DNA of 64,000 nt from Deroplatys truncata (Eukaryota; Arthropoda; Insecta; Mantodea; Mantidae). Below, in pieces: positions 43,885-55,319 of the stretch. The notes beneath the pieces are model-generated. The model saw nothing but the letters and a program-made list of their open reading frames with translations. It was not told where the DNA came from and ran no database searches. The stretch spans positions 60,106,421 to 60,170,420 of the forward strand of contig CM060978.1 of the NCBI GenBank assembly GCA_030765065.1, given 5' to 3'. Both the position numbers and the translations under genes were made by a program. How positions within the stretch are numbered: position 1 is the first letter of the stretch; each line of letters begins with the position of its first letter.

Positions 43885-44781
43885 TGAGACAGTATTTTTA
43901 ACACTTAAATGATTTCAGTCTAATTATCTAATATAACATATAATAACAACCCGCCTTAAAACAATATGTGTATAAAAATAACATAAAATGTATGTAACAG
44001 TCATTGTATTAATGTTTATATTATTGTATACATGTTTAATAATGTTATGTGAATGTAATACGTAATTTAATAATGTAGGAGCTGTGAGAATATAGGTCAA
44101 AAGTTGCAAACAAAGCGATAACAATGAGTTAACCTTGAGCAATAATGAATTGGAAAGTTTAATAATGGTACTAGTAATTCTTGGAAACAATAATGTAATT
44201 TTTGAGACAGTTTATAAATAGTCAATCAACAATCAGAAAAAGCTTAAGTTAAATGAAAGTATTCTATTGGAGTAGGATTAGCCAATAGAGCAAATTGTAC
44301 AAATTCAGGCGCCAGTTGCTAGTAGACAGCAGCGAGACGCGTCCTCGAGAAGTTTAATACGTATCCAGCGTGAGACAAAAATTCATTACGACGAGGATAT
44401 TATAAGGTTTAAGTGTTTAAAAAAGGTGCAAGTAATTAATAAGCAATCTCACAGCTCTCTATATAAATGAAGTGTTATTTAATCGCGTCATGGATTAATA
44501 AAAGGAGTGAAGTAAACAATTATAAACTGTGTAGCCTACATTCTTTAGACGTATCACACCCTGTTAAGAAATACATGTTTCTACAAAATTAATACTGACG
44601 CAGTCGAGGCAAACTTAAATATATATAATATTTACAGGAAACATTAAAATACAAAGTTGATTCCTACACATTGGGGCGAAGACCACCGGAAAGTAAAGTT
44701 GGTGCGAAGGCCACTGGAAAGCAAACATGGGGCGAAGGCCACCGAAAACTTTTGTACCATACGTGGTCTAACAATACAACT
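43885..44781 (+). mobile_element. Solo LTR, family A, copy 5, 3'-truncated
   Basis: Start TGAGACAGTATTTTTAACAC. Contains 'taataacaacccgcct', a single short U3 unit, 'gacgcagtcgaggcaaac' and three copies of the 'ggggcgaaggccacc' block (44673-44750), more than in other copies. It ends abruptly near 'acaatacaactcc' where the transposase HTH relic begins. Confidence 0.85.
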
Positions 44782-44794
44782 CCGCCTAAAATAA

Positions 44795-45000
44795 AACCAT
44801 TCTTTCTCATTTTAAAATTCGCCGAAGAGATTCTTTGCTCACTCCACTCTATCTTGCCACATAGTGAATTAATCTCTTAGGGCTCGCTTTGATCTTTGCA
44901 ATCACATTAATGGTATATTCTTCATTAGATGCTGACCGCAGCCTCCCACAACGTTTTGCATCCAGCACAGAAAACGTCATCTTAAATTATTTAAAATGTC
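44795..45000 (-). pseudogene. Transposase N-terminal HTH relic
   Basis: Minus strand: DAKRCGRLRSASNEEYTINV, then IAKIKASPKRLIHYVAR and a stop, then SGVSKESLRRIL. The GRPRSATNEE...ASPKxSxRxVAxExGVSxxSVxRIL pattern is the helix-turn-helix of the insect DUF4817-type transposases. Its catalytic part is absent here; a relic of the same broad type lies at 40655-41245. Confidence 0.72.
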
Positions 45001-45239
45001 ACTTACTGCTTGAAATGATGGTTTTCCAATTTCAGGTGCCGCCTATGAAACTTCTCTTTAACCTGTTTCACGGTTCTGTGAGCTATCACCACAAAGCAAT
45101 ATTAATTTACTCCGCTGTTCAGGGATGAGCACGATTAATAGAAATGGTTTAACTGAAATGCATTCCTTATGCAATACAATACAATTTGTCTTCTGCAGTC
45201 GAGAACTTTACAGCCATTCGCAGAAAATACAAGATATAC

Positions 45240-46020
45240 ATTTTTACTTTCTCTACTACGTATAGTAAGTAGGGAAAGCATTGTATTCCAACTAAAAATT
45301 CGATGTCGAGATTTCAGGGTAAATATACGTTTTGAGGCCCCGTGAATAAAAAAAAGAAAAAGTTCCGTTTGTGTATGTAAGTGTCTGTGAACACCAAAAC
45401 TCATAAACGAAAAGTCTGATAACACCAAACTTCGTATTTAAGTTCAGTATCTTCCATGGATGCGACACAAAGATTTCCAAGAAAATCCCTAACTAGCCTT
45501 TACATGGAACATATTTCGAAAAGTTTTATTGTTCTAAAAAATTACTCTAGCGATTTTGGTTAAAATAACCAAATTGGAATTTTGTTTAATCATGTATGAC
45601 TAATAAACGTTAAGCGATAGACGAAAACCTACTACACAAAAAATGTAGATCTCTTTAAAAGCACAATTTATTTCTAATTTTTCTTGTGGCATAAACCGTT
45701 TCTGAGATATCCGTTATTAAAAGTTCGAATTGTCCATTTCTTGATAATTCTTTAAAGTCCTTTGAACATTCAGTTGTTTCTCGCGATTGCATTGGAAAAC
45801 TATGGAATTTTAAGGCCAGCATATAGCGTCCAGACCTTAAACACTTGACTATCGCTGCTCTCTTTGTATGAACAACGAAATATGTAATGTAGCCGTATCT
45901 GCAAAGGTTTATTTAAATTAAAACGTAGTAGATGTAAAAATAAGTGTTAGTAAAGATAGTTTGCACACTCACCAATAAATGATAGAGGGTAAAGAAAGTC
46001 ATGTGAATGTATCACATAAA
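45240..46020 (-). repeat. Family C repeat, minus
   Basis: From 'tttctctactacgtatagtaagtagg' through the 'gcataaaccgtttctgagatatccg' block to 'gtaaagaaagtcatgtgaatgtatcac'. It is of the 'gctattacac/gctgttctctttg' subtype also seen at 1318-2241 and 53585-54320. Confidence 0.85.
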
Positions 46021-46039
46021 ATTTTTTGTGTATATATCT

Positions 46040-46370
46040 GTAACTTATGGTATTTAAATTAAAATCGTTATATCTAATTTTTAAAGGGTAGTTGGGTATG
46101 TAGGGATTTTCTTGAAAATCTTCGTGTTATATCTTTTGAAAATGCAAGTTTGGTAGCTATCTGAGTATAGATTTTGATTAATGGTGTTCACACACACACA
46201 CACATACTGAGGGAGCATGCAAGCAATCCCGAACCTTTTTCTTTTTTTGGATTCAGGAAACCTGTAAGCATGTACTATTTCCGGTGAAATTTCGGTATCG
46301 AATTTATTGGTGCAATGAAATACCTTTTCTACTTACTATGTACATCGTAGAGAAAGTAAGAAACGTAGTA
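46040..46370 (+). repeat. Family C 3'-half fragment, plus
   Basis: 'ggtatttaaattaaaatcg', 'gggattttcttgaaaatcttcg', a CA tract at 46189-46203, and the end 'actatgtacatcgtagagaaag'. Confidence 0.75.
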
Positions 46371-46513
46371 GGTGAAGAAATCCATGTGAATGTAACACAT
46401 TTGTATATAGTGCTATAGTACATATCGGATACCTATTGGTATTGAAAGTCGTGTGAAAGTAACACATCATATATTTTATACTTACAAAAATAGCGACTGT
46501 CCAACTGTTTAAA

Positions 46514-46777
46514 CGTTGTCCTGCCTGGTGTAGTGGTTACCATGCTAGCCTCTAGCTCCCGAGGTCGCGGGGCGATGGATATTTTCGGGCGTAAAAATCC
46601 TTAGCATGGCTTCCTTCGAAAGGGAGGTAAAGCCATGTAGTAGATTCACGACACGTAAAAGAACCTCAAGCCTGATAAAGAAGTCTCTGAGTAAAATTAC
46701 GGTCTTTCACACCAAATATAGAATGGGACGCTAAGAACCATAGCAGTTAAATAGCGTCCATAAATAAAATAAATAAA
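46514..46777 (+). repeat. SINE alpha, full length, plus
   Basis: Head CTGGTGTAGTGGTTACCATG (A-box) and GAGGTCGCGGG, where the B-box is damaged. Body 'cgtaaaagaacctcaagcctg', tail ATAAATAAAATAAATAAA. The flanking repeat CAACTGTTTAAA / CAACTGTTGAAA (46502-46513, 46778-46789) has one mismatch. Confidence 0.88.
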
Positions 46778-46789
46778 CAACTGTTGAAA

Positions 46790-47340
46790 ATTCGTTTCGT
46801 ATACTATTGGAGTACAGATAAGTAAACATCAAAAGTAATCCATTGGAATTATTAAATACAACTCGTTATTCGTTGTTACTTAAGTGACATAAGCTATGCT
46901 TAACTGTGTGTAAGCCCACAATTCTTGATTCGGTATTAATTTCTCTTTGAACGGTTTGGGAAATGGTGCAGAGGCAAACGAAATCGGTCCCCGGTTTTTA
47001 ATAAATTATTACAAAGAGACGTTTGAAGTCCGCTGTAAAACGTTCATTAACAATTATCCCTTTTAATTCTATTTATGTTACAACGATCTGTTTTAAATCC
47101 ATAGTTCTTTTTCCTTCGTGAAATAAAAAAGTGATGTGACATAAGCGACAGGCGCACCAACCCTTGATTGACATTTATTACAGAAGCTTAACCTGTTTTC
47201 CCGTCAATACGGATCTATATAATGATATAATCCTCGTTTGTGTCCATCAAAGGTAGCTCTTGTTAGCCTCGTCAAAAGCTTAGAGTGCTCATTGTATACT
47301 ATTTGTCAGTCTGAACCCTTGCTTCTGTTTCCAGAGCTGT
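46790..47340. other. Unassigned stretch
   Basis: No shared repeat and no domain. Not clearly repetitive within the window. Confidence 0.4.
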
Positions 47341-47344
47341 GATA

Positions 47345-48185
47345 AAAAAAATGTATGTGTTACACTCACATGACTTTCTCTACTCTTGTACCAACTACTT
47401 TTACAAACGCTTATTCTCTATTGCTTCATGTTAATCTAGATATCGAGATGTTGATTTTATTGCTAAATTTCTTATAGATGCAAGGGGAATTGGTAGACTT
47501 TAAGCGATAGTCAAATATTTTAAGAGCTGGTTGGTATGTGGAGTATTCCATTCTATTTCCATTACCAGGACAATAAAAATGAATAACGAATTTCCATTTG
47601 AGAAAAAGTATAAGTATTTGAAAATTTAAGTGAATAACAAGCAATATCTGAAAAACGGTTCACTCAACAAAAAAAAAATGTGTATGACATAAATTGTGTA
47701 TTTTAACGTGATCTACATTTTTTGTGCAGTAAAATTTTGTCTATCTCTTATGGTTTACCAGTTATGTAAAAGTCGTTCACAATGAAGAATATTTTGGAGG
47801 CTTCCCAGAAAATTCGAGATACACATTTCATCTAAAACATATGATATTTTAATCAAAATCGTTAAGGCCATTTTTGAGAAAATTAAAATTTTCGAAAAAT
47901 GTTCCATGTAAAGGGTAATCTGGGGTAGGGGGATTTTTTTGAAAACCTTCGTGTCGCATCTCTGGAAGATACTGAACCTAAATACCAAGTTTGGTGTTTA
48001 TCCGACTGTTCGTTTTTGAGTTACGCTGTTCAAAGACAGACACACACACGGACATGTTTCAAAGAATTTTTTGGGGGATTCAGGGGGCCTCAAAACATGT
48101 ATTTCCGGTGAAATCTCGGTATCGAATTTTTGGGTGGAATTCAATACTTACCCTACTTACTCAACGTAGTAGAGAAAGTAAAAAA
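47345..48185 (+). repeat. Family C repeat, full unit, plus
   Basis: 'tgtatgtgttacactcacatgac' start, 'gcgatagtcaaatattttaag', CA tract at 48040, end 'tactcaacgtagtagagaaagtaaaa'. The next C (minus) starts at once. Confidence 0.88.
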
Positions 48186-48640
48186 AGCATTAGAACAAGA
48201 TCTGTGCGTGTGGTCCTTGTAAACAGAATAACTCAAAAACGAAAAGTCGGATAAACACCAAACTTGGTACCTGGATTCACTGCCTGCAAAAGATGCGACA
48301 CACGGATTTTCAAGAACTCCCTCACCGAAACTAAGCTTTGTATAGAAGATATTCTAAATTTTTTATTATCCAAAAAATCGCCGTAACAATTTTGATTAAA
48401 ATACCACACATTAAAGATATTTACATGACGAATAAAATGTATATCTTGAGTTTTCTGTCTCTGAAATCCTCATTCGGAAGGTATTTTGTATAATTTTGTA
48501 TAACTATTAAACGTCCAACGATAGACGAAAACGCACTGCACGAAATTGTACATTTCTTTACAACACACAATTTATGCCAAATAACATTTTGTGGCCAAAG
48601 TCATTTCTGAGATATTAAAGTCCTGCAATATTCTGCTGTT
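48186..48640 (-). repeat. Family C repeat, minus, lacking the outer 3' end
   Basis: 'gtaaacagaataactcaaaaacg', 'cttggtacctggattcac', 'gaaggtattttgtataattttg'. Inverted relative to both neighbours. Confidence 0.75.
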
Positions 48641-48664
48641 TGTCACGATTTTATGTAAAGTAAT

Positions 48665-49445
48665 GAATTTTGCAGTGTAATCTGATGTGATACATTCATA
48701 TGACTTTCTCTACCTTTGTCATTTGTTAGTTGGGTAAACAGACTATACTTACTAAAGTTATTTTTCGATTCACCACAAAAGCCTTCGCAGAAATAGCTAC
48801 ATACACATTTCGTTATAGACACAAAGGAACAGCGATAGTCAGACGTTTAAGAACCGGAAGCTATATGCTGCCTTAAAATGCCATACTGTTTCCATGCAAT
48901 TTTGAGAAACAAGTGAATATTGATAGAACTTAACAACGACCAAGAAATGAACAATTTAAACATTTAATAGCACTTATCTCAGAAATGTCTTATGACAGAA
49001 TAAAACGTATTTGAAAAGTATTTGTGTTTTAAAGAGATCTATATTTTTTGTGTAGTACGTTTTTTTCTATAGCTTAGCAGTTATATACAAAATTGTACAA
49101 ACTTTCTTCCGAATGAAGAGGACTGCTGAGGTTATTTCCAGGAAATTCAAGATATGCTTTTATCTGTAACGTAAGTATCTCTAATATATGGTACCTATTT
49201 TAATCAAAATTATTAAAGCCATTTTTATCTAAAGTGAAAATTTTCAAAAAATCTTCCACGTAATGGTAGTCAGGAGTGGATAATTTTCTTCACACACACA
49301 TGCACACACACAGACGTTTTCTAAACATGCTTTTTTCGATTCAGGGGGCCTGAAAACATGTATTTGCGATGAAATCTGTATATCGAATTATTAGTAGGAA
49401 TGCAATACTTCCCTACTTACTTCACGTGGTAGAGAAAGGAATAAA
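48665..49445 (+). repeat. Family C repeat, plus
   Basis: 'atctgatgtgatacattcatatgac' start, 'aacagcgatagtcagacg', and a CA-rich block at 49293-49312 reached by deletion of the 'gatgcgacacgaag' part. End 'acttcacgtggtagagaaagg'. A short inverted C 5'-end scrap follows (49460-49510). Confidence 0.82.
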
Positions 49446-49519
49446 CCTGAGTAGAATAATTTGTATACCCAATAATAAACGATAGAGGATAGAGAATGTT
49501 ATGTGAATGTAACACATCA

Positions 49520-50375
49520 TATTACTTTCTCTACTACGTATAGTAAGTAGGGGAAGTATTGTATTCCACCCAAAAATTCGATACTGGGATGTCCGTATGT
49601 GTGTCTGTGAACAGCATAACTCAGAAACGAACAGTCGGATAAACACCAAACTGGGTATTTAGGTTCAGTATCTTCCAGAGATGCGACACGAAGGTTTTCA
49701 ACAAAATCTCCCCACCCCAAATTACCCTGTACATGGAACATTTTTCTAAAATTTTAATTTTCTCAAAAATGGCTCTACAGATTTTGATTAAAATATCATA
49801 TGTTTAAGATATTTTCATGACAAATGAAATGTATAGCTCGAATTTTCTGGGAATGTTCTACATTGTGAACGATTTTTCATACTTGGTAAACCATAAGAGA
49901 TATACAAATGTAGATCGCGTTAAAATACACAATTTTTGTCATATGCATTTTTGTTGTTGAGTGAACTATTTTCGAGATATTGTTTGTTATTCCCTTAAAT
50001 TTTTCAATACTTATTTTCTCAAATTGGAATTCGTTATTAATTTTTTGTTTGTCTTGGATATGCAAAGAGTAATAATCTGCGGCAAAGAGAATGGTGCTGC
50101 ACCTAGCAACCAGCTATTAAGAGATATGTCTATGCTTAAAGGCTACTATATTTCTATATTGACCTTGCAAATACAAAACAAGGGGAACATAGCACGCCTT
50201 AAGCCATAGTCAAATATTTTTAGAACTGGTCGCTATGTGTAAAATGTAATTCTCTTTGCTTGTCAAAAGATCGTTTCTACAAATGTTTATCTGATTAATA
50301 TAAAATAGATAGAGAATAACAGTTTGTAAAAATAGTTTGTAAAATAGTAGAGAAAGTCATGTGATTGTAATACAT
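49520..50375 (-). repeat. Family C repeat, minus
   Basis: 'ctttctctactacgtatagtaagtagg' start with a deletion between 'cgatactgggatg' and 'tccgtatgtgtgtctg'. It then runs full length to 'gtagagaaagtcatgtgattgtaatacatcag'. Of the 'gttcactc' subtype. Confidence 0.85.
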
Positions 50376-50466
50376 CAGATTTTTTTTTAGATATACAGCA
50401 CACAGATAGATATGCACACACACATGCACATGGACCTGTTTTTTATGCTTTTTTGTATAAGAGGAA

Positions 50467-50467
<1 letters not shown>

Positions 50468-50512
<45 letters not shown>
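50468..50512. repeat. (ATT)n microsatellite
   Basis: Fifteen ATT units with no interruption, placed at the 3' end of a minus-strand LINE fragment. Confidence 0.95.
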
Positions 50513-50965
50513 TACAAGTTGGACGGTACTGGTCCGTTTCGGCTCAGAAATGGTCTTCCCATCGAAGTCTTGTCGACCTACATTTCCTTTTTCTTTTGGT
50601 CTATTCATAAATTCAGTTAGCTGGTCTTAGTGGTGTTGTTTATTTTTATGAATCATGCTATATAAGTGAGTTGTGCGTGGCTTACCACGTGTAATATCGT
50701 TCCGTACTTGGTCTCTTATGTATATAGCGTAAGATTTTCATTTCAGCTGTTTTGATCATTGTCTTATGTTTGGTACTCATTGCCCAGTTTTTAGATCCAT
50801 ACATTAATACCGATAAAGCCATTTAACTGTTGTTCCTTTCTAACTTTGTTTTTGAATGTTCTTTTTTGATTTTTTCAAAATTTGTGTATGTTATGTTCGA
50901 CATCTTCTTGGTAGATAGAGATTTTACATCCTAAGTAGTCAATACTTAGTTCTTGTTCAATGGCT
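50468..50965 (-). mobile_element. 5'-truncated LINE with (AAT)n tail, minus
   Basis: Minus-strand frames read LSIDYLGCKISIYQEDVEHN, then LMYGSKNWAMSTKHKTMIKT and AEMKILRYI, then NRPKEKGNVGRQDFDGKTIS. YLGxxxx...LxYGSExWxxxxxxxxxIxxxEMxxLR is the region after the catalytic domain in a large group of arthropod LINE reverse transcriptases. The frame ends in the (AAT)n tract 50468-50512, which is probably the element's 3' tail. Frameshifted. Confidence 0.75.
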
Positions 50966-51169
50966 TTGAAAGCCTCAAAACGTGTACTTTTGGTAATTTT
51001 CATATCGAATGAAATCTTTCATTTACTATACGTATGTTGTAGAGAAAGTAAAAATTACATTCTTTGACAACCTTTGTCACTTAGTAGCACTTTGACAGTA
51101 TTAAAATCATATCTTAGTATCGTAGTAATATGATTACTGTAGACTAATTGTTCTTTCATCACAAATAGC

Positions 51170-51330
51170 ATTCCGGCCTCAGAATTTTTAAAGGTAGAAT
51201 CAATGCGAAAAAATTAAATGCCATACCCGGGATTTGAAAGATAATGAACTTCCGATTTCAATGCGGTTGCTCTAACCACTGAGCTATCATGGCAACACAG
51301 CGGTGTGACAAATTCCCTACTAATTCGGAA
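51170..51330 (-). repeat. tRNA-derived SINE (beta family), minus
   Basis: Minus strand: 'gttgccatgatagctcagtgg' (A-box TAGCTCAGTGG), a B-box region 'tttcaaatcccggg', and body 'attttttcgcattgattc'. Shared with 53435-53605 and 59725-59975. Confidence 0.7.
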
Positions 51331-51404
51331 AGCTTCTGATAAGGTAAAAATCCCCTTTTATAGAAAATGTTAGAAACTATATACCCTAATAGTGTTATTA
51401 AGAA

Positions 51405-51727
51405 TTAGGTATGGTTCCAAAATGTCAGATATAATCTTAATAAATGAAAGTGTTTGACAAGGATGCAGTATAATACTGACTTCATTTAATTTATATGTTG
51501 ACGATTAAGTTATGAAGTGGAAAGATAAAATACAGTTTGGGATCAACACAAAAACTGAACACATATTTAAATACTTTATATACGCCAATGATCACGTAAT
51601 TGTCCAAGAAAAAGAAGGGCAGTGTATAGATTAAGTAAAATAAAGATAATGTACCTACTTTAAAGGGAAGGATCCCGTCAGAGCGAAGATACTAATATAT
51701 GGAAAAACATTAGAACAAGTATACCAC
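51405..51727 (+). pseudogene. LINE reverse transcriptase core fragment
   Basis: The frame reads NESV, then a stop, then QGCSIILTSFNLYVDD, a stop, then MKWKDKIQFGINTKTEHIFK and YFIYANDHVIVQEKEGQ. (R)QGCSxxxxxFNxYxDD and (L)xYADDxVIxxxxE are reverse transcriptase motifs; the catalytic box is YAND here. RAKILIYGKTLEQV follows, before the mariner insertion. More of the same LINE (ERSRDRMANDRLPNKIMDYE; KKWYDN) appears at 52140-52223 and 53240-53340, beyond mariner and LTR A. Confidence 0.75.
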
Positions 51728-51737
51728 TTTCTTCAAA

Positions 51738-52137
51738 TCGTTTGTGCCAAATCCGGACTGTAGGGAGGGCGGTCGAATTGTTCTCAACCAAATGCTGCAA
51801 TCAGACCTTAAGTTTGTTTGGCCGTGTGTGACCGAGCAATTTCATTGATAGTTTCTCCATAAACCTCACACAGTTGGCGATGAATGTTTGCTGGCGTAAT
51901 CTTTCTAGCATTAAAAAAACAAGGAATCACTGATCTGACTTCACAGTCGGCGGGGCATTGGATAGTTTAGAACATTTCAAAACGCTCTAATAACAGGAAA
52001 ACACAAAGTAATGATAGCTCGCAGCTCCGTCTGGCATCCCAGTGAATGGAGGTGGTGTTCGTGCATGCTCAAAATCGCGAATGCAGCGCTGCAGGGGCAA
52101 AATAATACAACGGCACTTACTTTAAAAACAGACCTCG
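51738..52137 (-). mobile_element. Mariner deletion derivative, copy 3, 3'-truncated, minus
   Basis: Right TIR ...TTACTTTAAAAACAGACCTCG, then TA at 52138-52139. Minus-strand residues: CEVYGETI then ARSHTAKQT, with the same N-terminus-to-catalytic junction as copies 1 and 2, and PPSLQSGFGT near the truncation. The left TIR is lost where LINE sequence begins. It is inserted in a LINE. Confidence 0.83.
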
Positions 52138-52139
52138 TA

Positions 52140-53340
52140 GAAAGATCACGCGACAGAATGGCAAATGATAGATTACCAAATAAGATAATGGATTACGAAC
52201 CAATAACAAAAAGAAGTTTGCGTAGAGGCAGTATTTTTAACACTTAAATGATTTCAGCCAAACTATATAACATAAAATTTAATAACAGCCCGCCTTAAAA
52301 CAAATATGTGTATGTAACAATATATAAAAAGTGTATATTACAGTCATTGTATATGTTTATATTATTGTATACATGTTCAATAATGTTATGTGAATGTATT
52401 ACGTAATTTAATAATGTAGGAGCTGTGAGAATAATAGGTTAAAAGTTGTTAACAATGAGGTAACAATGAGATAGCCTTGAGGCAATAATAAATTAAAAGG
52501 TTTATTAATGATACTAGTCATTATTGGTGCAACAATAATGTAAATTTTGAGACAGTTTATAAAATAGCCAAGCAATAACCAAAAAACGCTTTAGTTAAAT
52601 AAAAGTGTTCTATTGGATTAGGAATAGCCAATCACAGACTTGAAATACAGAAATTTACAAATTTAGGCAGTAGAAATCAAGTAAGTTGCTTGTAGACAGT
52701 GTTCATAACTGGACGCGTTGGTTGTAGACAGTGTTTCTAACCGGACGCGAGATGTGTTCTCGAGAAATTTAATATGTATTTTGTGTGAGACAAAAATATT
52801 TTACGTGTTAAAAAGTGCAAATAATTAATAAAAGAATCTCACAGCTCTCTATATTAGTGAATTGTTATTTAAATCGTATCAAGCATTAATAAAAGGACTG
52901 AAGTAAAATTATAATTTGTATAAGCCTACATTCTTAGCGGTACTACTCCCTGCAAAGAAATCCATGTATCTAACAATAAACTGACGCAGCCGAGGCAAGT
53001 AAAAGTATATCATATTTAAAGAAACAGTTAAATTACAAAGTTAAAATTTTTAAATTTTTGGACGAAAGCTACCGGGTACCATACGTGCGGTTGCAACTAC
53101 TTCAAGTTCGGCTCCCCAACAGTTGAACTATAATAATGCATCTTCTTCAGACTGGCTTTCCATACGTGAAGCAACAAACTACTTCAAACTGGCTCCAAAA
53201 GCATGGAGCAAATAACAATACAACAAAATAACTACTTCAAGACACAAGAAGTGGTATGATAATAGAGATCGGGACAGGTGATATCAACTAATCCTTGAAA
53301 GGAGGAGAACAATTAATTCGAATTGTTCCCAGTAGACCAC
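52140..53340 (+). pseudogene. LINE ORF2 C-terminal piece, split by LTR A
   Basis: RDRMANDRLPNKIMDYEPIT, then KRSLR, then the LTR, then R.KKWYDNRDRDR and a stop. The 'RM...R.P..IM.Y.P.(G)KRSLGRPRKRW' order is the usual LINE C-terminus, and reading it across the LTR gives continuity. Confidence 0.65.
52224..53239 (+). mobile_element. Solo LTR, family A, copy 6 (~1,016 bp)
   Basis: Starts (A)GAGGCAGTATTTTTAACAC and ends ...AATAACTACTTCA. Two U3 units (52683-52750). The left border lost one to a few bases and the target duplication cannot be read, but LINE coding resumes on both sides. No internal region. Confidence 0.88.
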
Positions 53341-53434
53341 CAGGTCTCAGTACATATTATCTCAATGGCGACTTTCAAATTAGTAAGTACTTTAAATCCC
53401 GGCCACATAAAGTAACTACCTATAAGACCATTTA

Positions 53435-53605
53435 ATAATTAATTGTTCTTTCATCTCAAGGCTCCAACCGGCCTAAGGATTTTCGGAAGTAGAATCGAAC
53501 TGAAAAATTCAATACTACAGCCAAGATCTAAACACGGAGGGGTTACTACAACCACTGAGCTATCATGGCAACATCCGGTACGACATTAAATTCCCCATCT
53601 GGCCG
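53435..53605 (-). repeat. SINE beta, minus
   Basis: Same A-box 'gatagctcagtggtt', flanking 'gaatttaatgtcgtacc' at its 5' side and 'aatttttcagttcgattc' in the body, as in 59725-59975. Confidence 0.7.
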
Positions 53606-54320
53606 TCTGTATGACTGTGAATAGCATAACTCAAAAACGAAGTGTGGCATAAACACGAAACTCGATATTTAGGTTCAATACCTTCCAAAGATGCGAAACA
53701 ATGATTTGCAAGGAAATCCCCAGACCACAAGTTACCCTTTATATGGAATGTTTTACAAAATTTCGGATTTTCAAAAACTTTTCTCAAGGATTTTGATTAA
53801 AATACCACATATTAAAGGTACTTACATCACAAATAATCTGTAAATCTTGAATTTTCTGGGAATAGCCTTTGAAGTCCTCGTCATTTGGAAGGAATTTTGT
53901 ATAATCTTGTATAACTTGTAAACATTAAGCGATAAACAAAAACGTACTGCACAAGAAATGTGGATCTCTTTAAGACATAAAGTTTATTTCAGATAACTAT
54001 TCTTGTTGCATCAGCCATTTCCGAGATATCCGTTATTAATGGTTCGAATTGTTCAATTCTTGGTCATTCTTTAAAGTTCTTTCAACATTCAGTTGTTTCT
54101 CGCGATTGCATGAAAAGAGTATAGCGTCCAGTTCTTAAACATTTGACTATCGCTGTTCCTTTTGTATCTATAACGAAATGTGTAATGTAGATATTTTGGA
54201 AACCTTTATTGTATTAAAATGAAGAAGATAGCAAATTAAACTTGCTTAAGAATAATTCTTACTCCCAGGAATAAGGGCTAGAGGGTAGAGAAACTCATAT
54301 GAATGTAACACATCAGAGGT
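53600..54320 (-). repeat. Family C repeat, minus
   Basis: 'gactgtgaatagcataactcaaaaacg' onward, with 'tgcatcagccatttccgagatatccg' and the end 'gtagagaaactcatatgaatgtaacacatcag'. The 3' end was replaced by SINE beta. Confidence 0.82.
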
Positions 54321-54359
54321 TTTAGTGTGATTCTCCCTTCAATAATGTAACATAAGTTT

Positions 54360-55285
54360 TTACTTTCTCTACTACGTATAGTAAGTAGGGGAAGTACCTA
54401 TTGTATTCGACCCAAAAATTCGATACCGAGATTTCACCGGAATTACATGTTTTGAGACCCCCTGCATAAAAAAACATTTTTGGAAACATGCCCATGTGTG
54501 TGTGTGTGTGTGTGTGTGTGTACAGCATAACTCAGAAACGAACAGTCGGATAAACACCAAACTTGGTATTTAGGTTCAGTATCTTCCAGAGATGCGACAC
54601 GAAGGTTTTCAAGAAAATCCCCCACCCCAGATTTCCCTTTACATGGAACATTTTTCGAAAATTTTAATTTTCTCAAAAATGGCTCTAACAATTTTGAATA
54701 AAATATCATATGTTTAAGATATTTTCATGACAAATGAAATGTATATTTTGAATTTTCTGGGAATGTCTCCAAGAGTATTCTTCATTGTGAACGACGTTTG
54801 CATAACTGGTAAACCATAAGAGATAGACAAAATTTTACTACACAAAAAATGTAGATCGCGTTAAAATACACAATTTATGACATATACATTTTTTTTGAGT
54901 GAACCATTTTCGAGATATTGCTTATTATTCCCTTAAATTTTTCAATACTTATTTTCTCAAATGGGAATTCGTTATTCATTTTTGTTGTCTTGGATATGCA
55001 AAGAGTATTAATCTGTGGCAAAGAGAATGGTGCTGCACATAGCAAGCAGATATTAAGAGATATTTCCCCTTGCAAATACAAAACAAGGGGAACATAGTAC
55101 GCCTTAAGCGATAGTCAAATATTTTTGAACTGGTCGCTATGTGTAAAATGTAATTCTCTTTTCATGTCAAAAGATCGTTTCTGCAATTGTTTATCTCGAT
55201 TAATATTAAATTGATGGAGAATAAGAGTTTGTAAAAATAGTTTGTACAAGAGTGGAGAAAGTCATGTGAGTGTAAGGCATCAGAC
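54360..55285 (-). repeat. Family C repeat, full unit, minus
   Basis: 'actttctctactacgtatagtaagtagg' to 'gtggagaaagtcatgtgagtgtaaggcatcag', with a pure GT tract at 54495-54521 at the usual position. It follows the previous minus unit head to tail. Confidence 0.9.
54495..54521. repeat. (GT)n microsatellite inside family C
   Basis: About 13 GT units at the fixed microsatellite site of the C unit, read here on the opposite strand. Confidence 0.95.
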
Positions 55286-55319
55286 TTTATTATGATACTA
55301 ACATTTGGGACCTTTGTCC

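Larger units (their letters stand above)
50376..51055 (+). repeat. Family C 3'-half, plus, split by a LINE
   Basis: CA-type block at 50413-50440, then the LINE. C resumes at about 50965 with 'gctttgaaagcctcaaaacgtg' and ends 'actatacgtatgttgtagagaaagt'. Confidence 0.65.

Noticed and set aside
47991-48254. Recurring frame VFIRLFVSELC...QTHTHT in many C copies as a gene family
   Set aside because: It overlaps another equally open frame of the same repeat, contains the CA microsatellite, and has no start context, domain or constant length. Treated as a by-product of repeat C.
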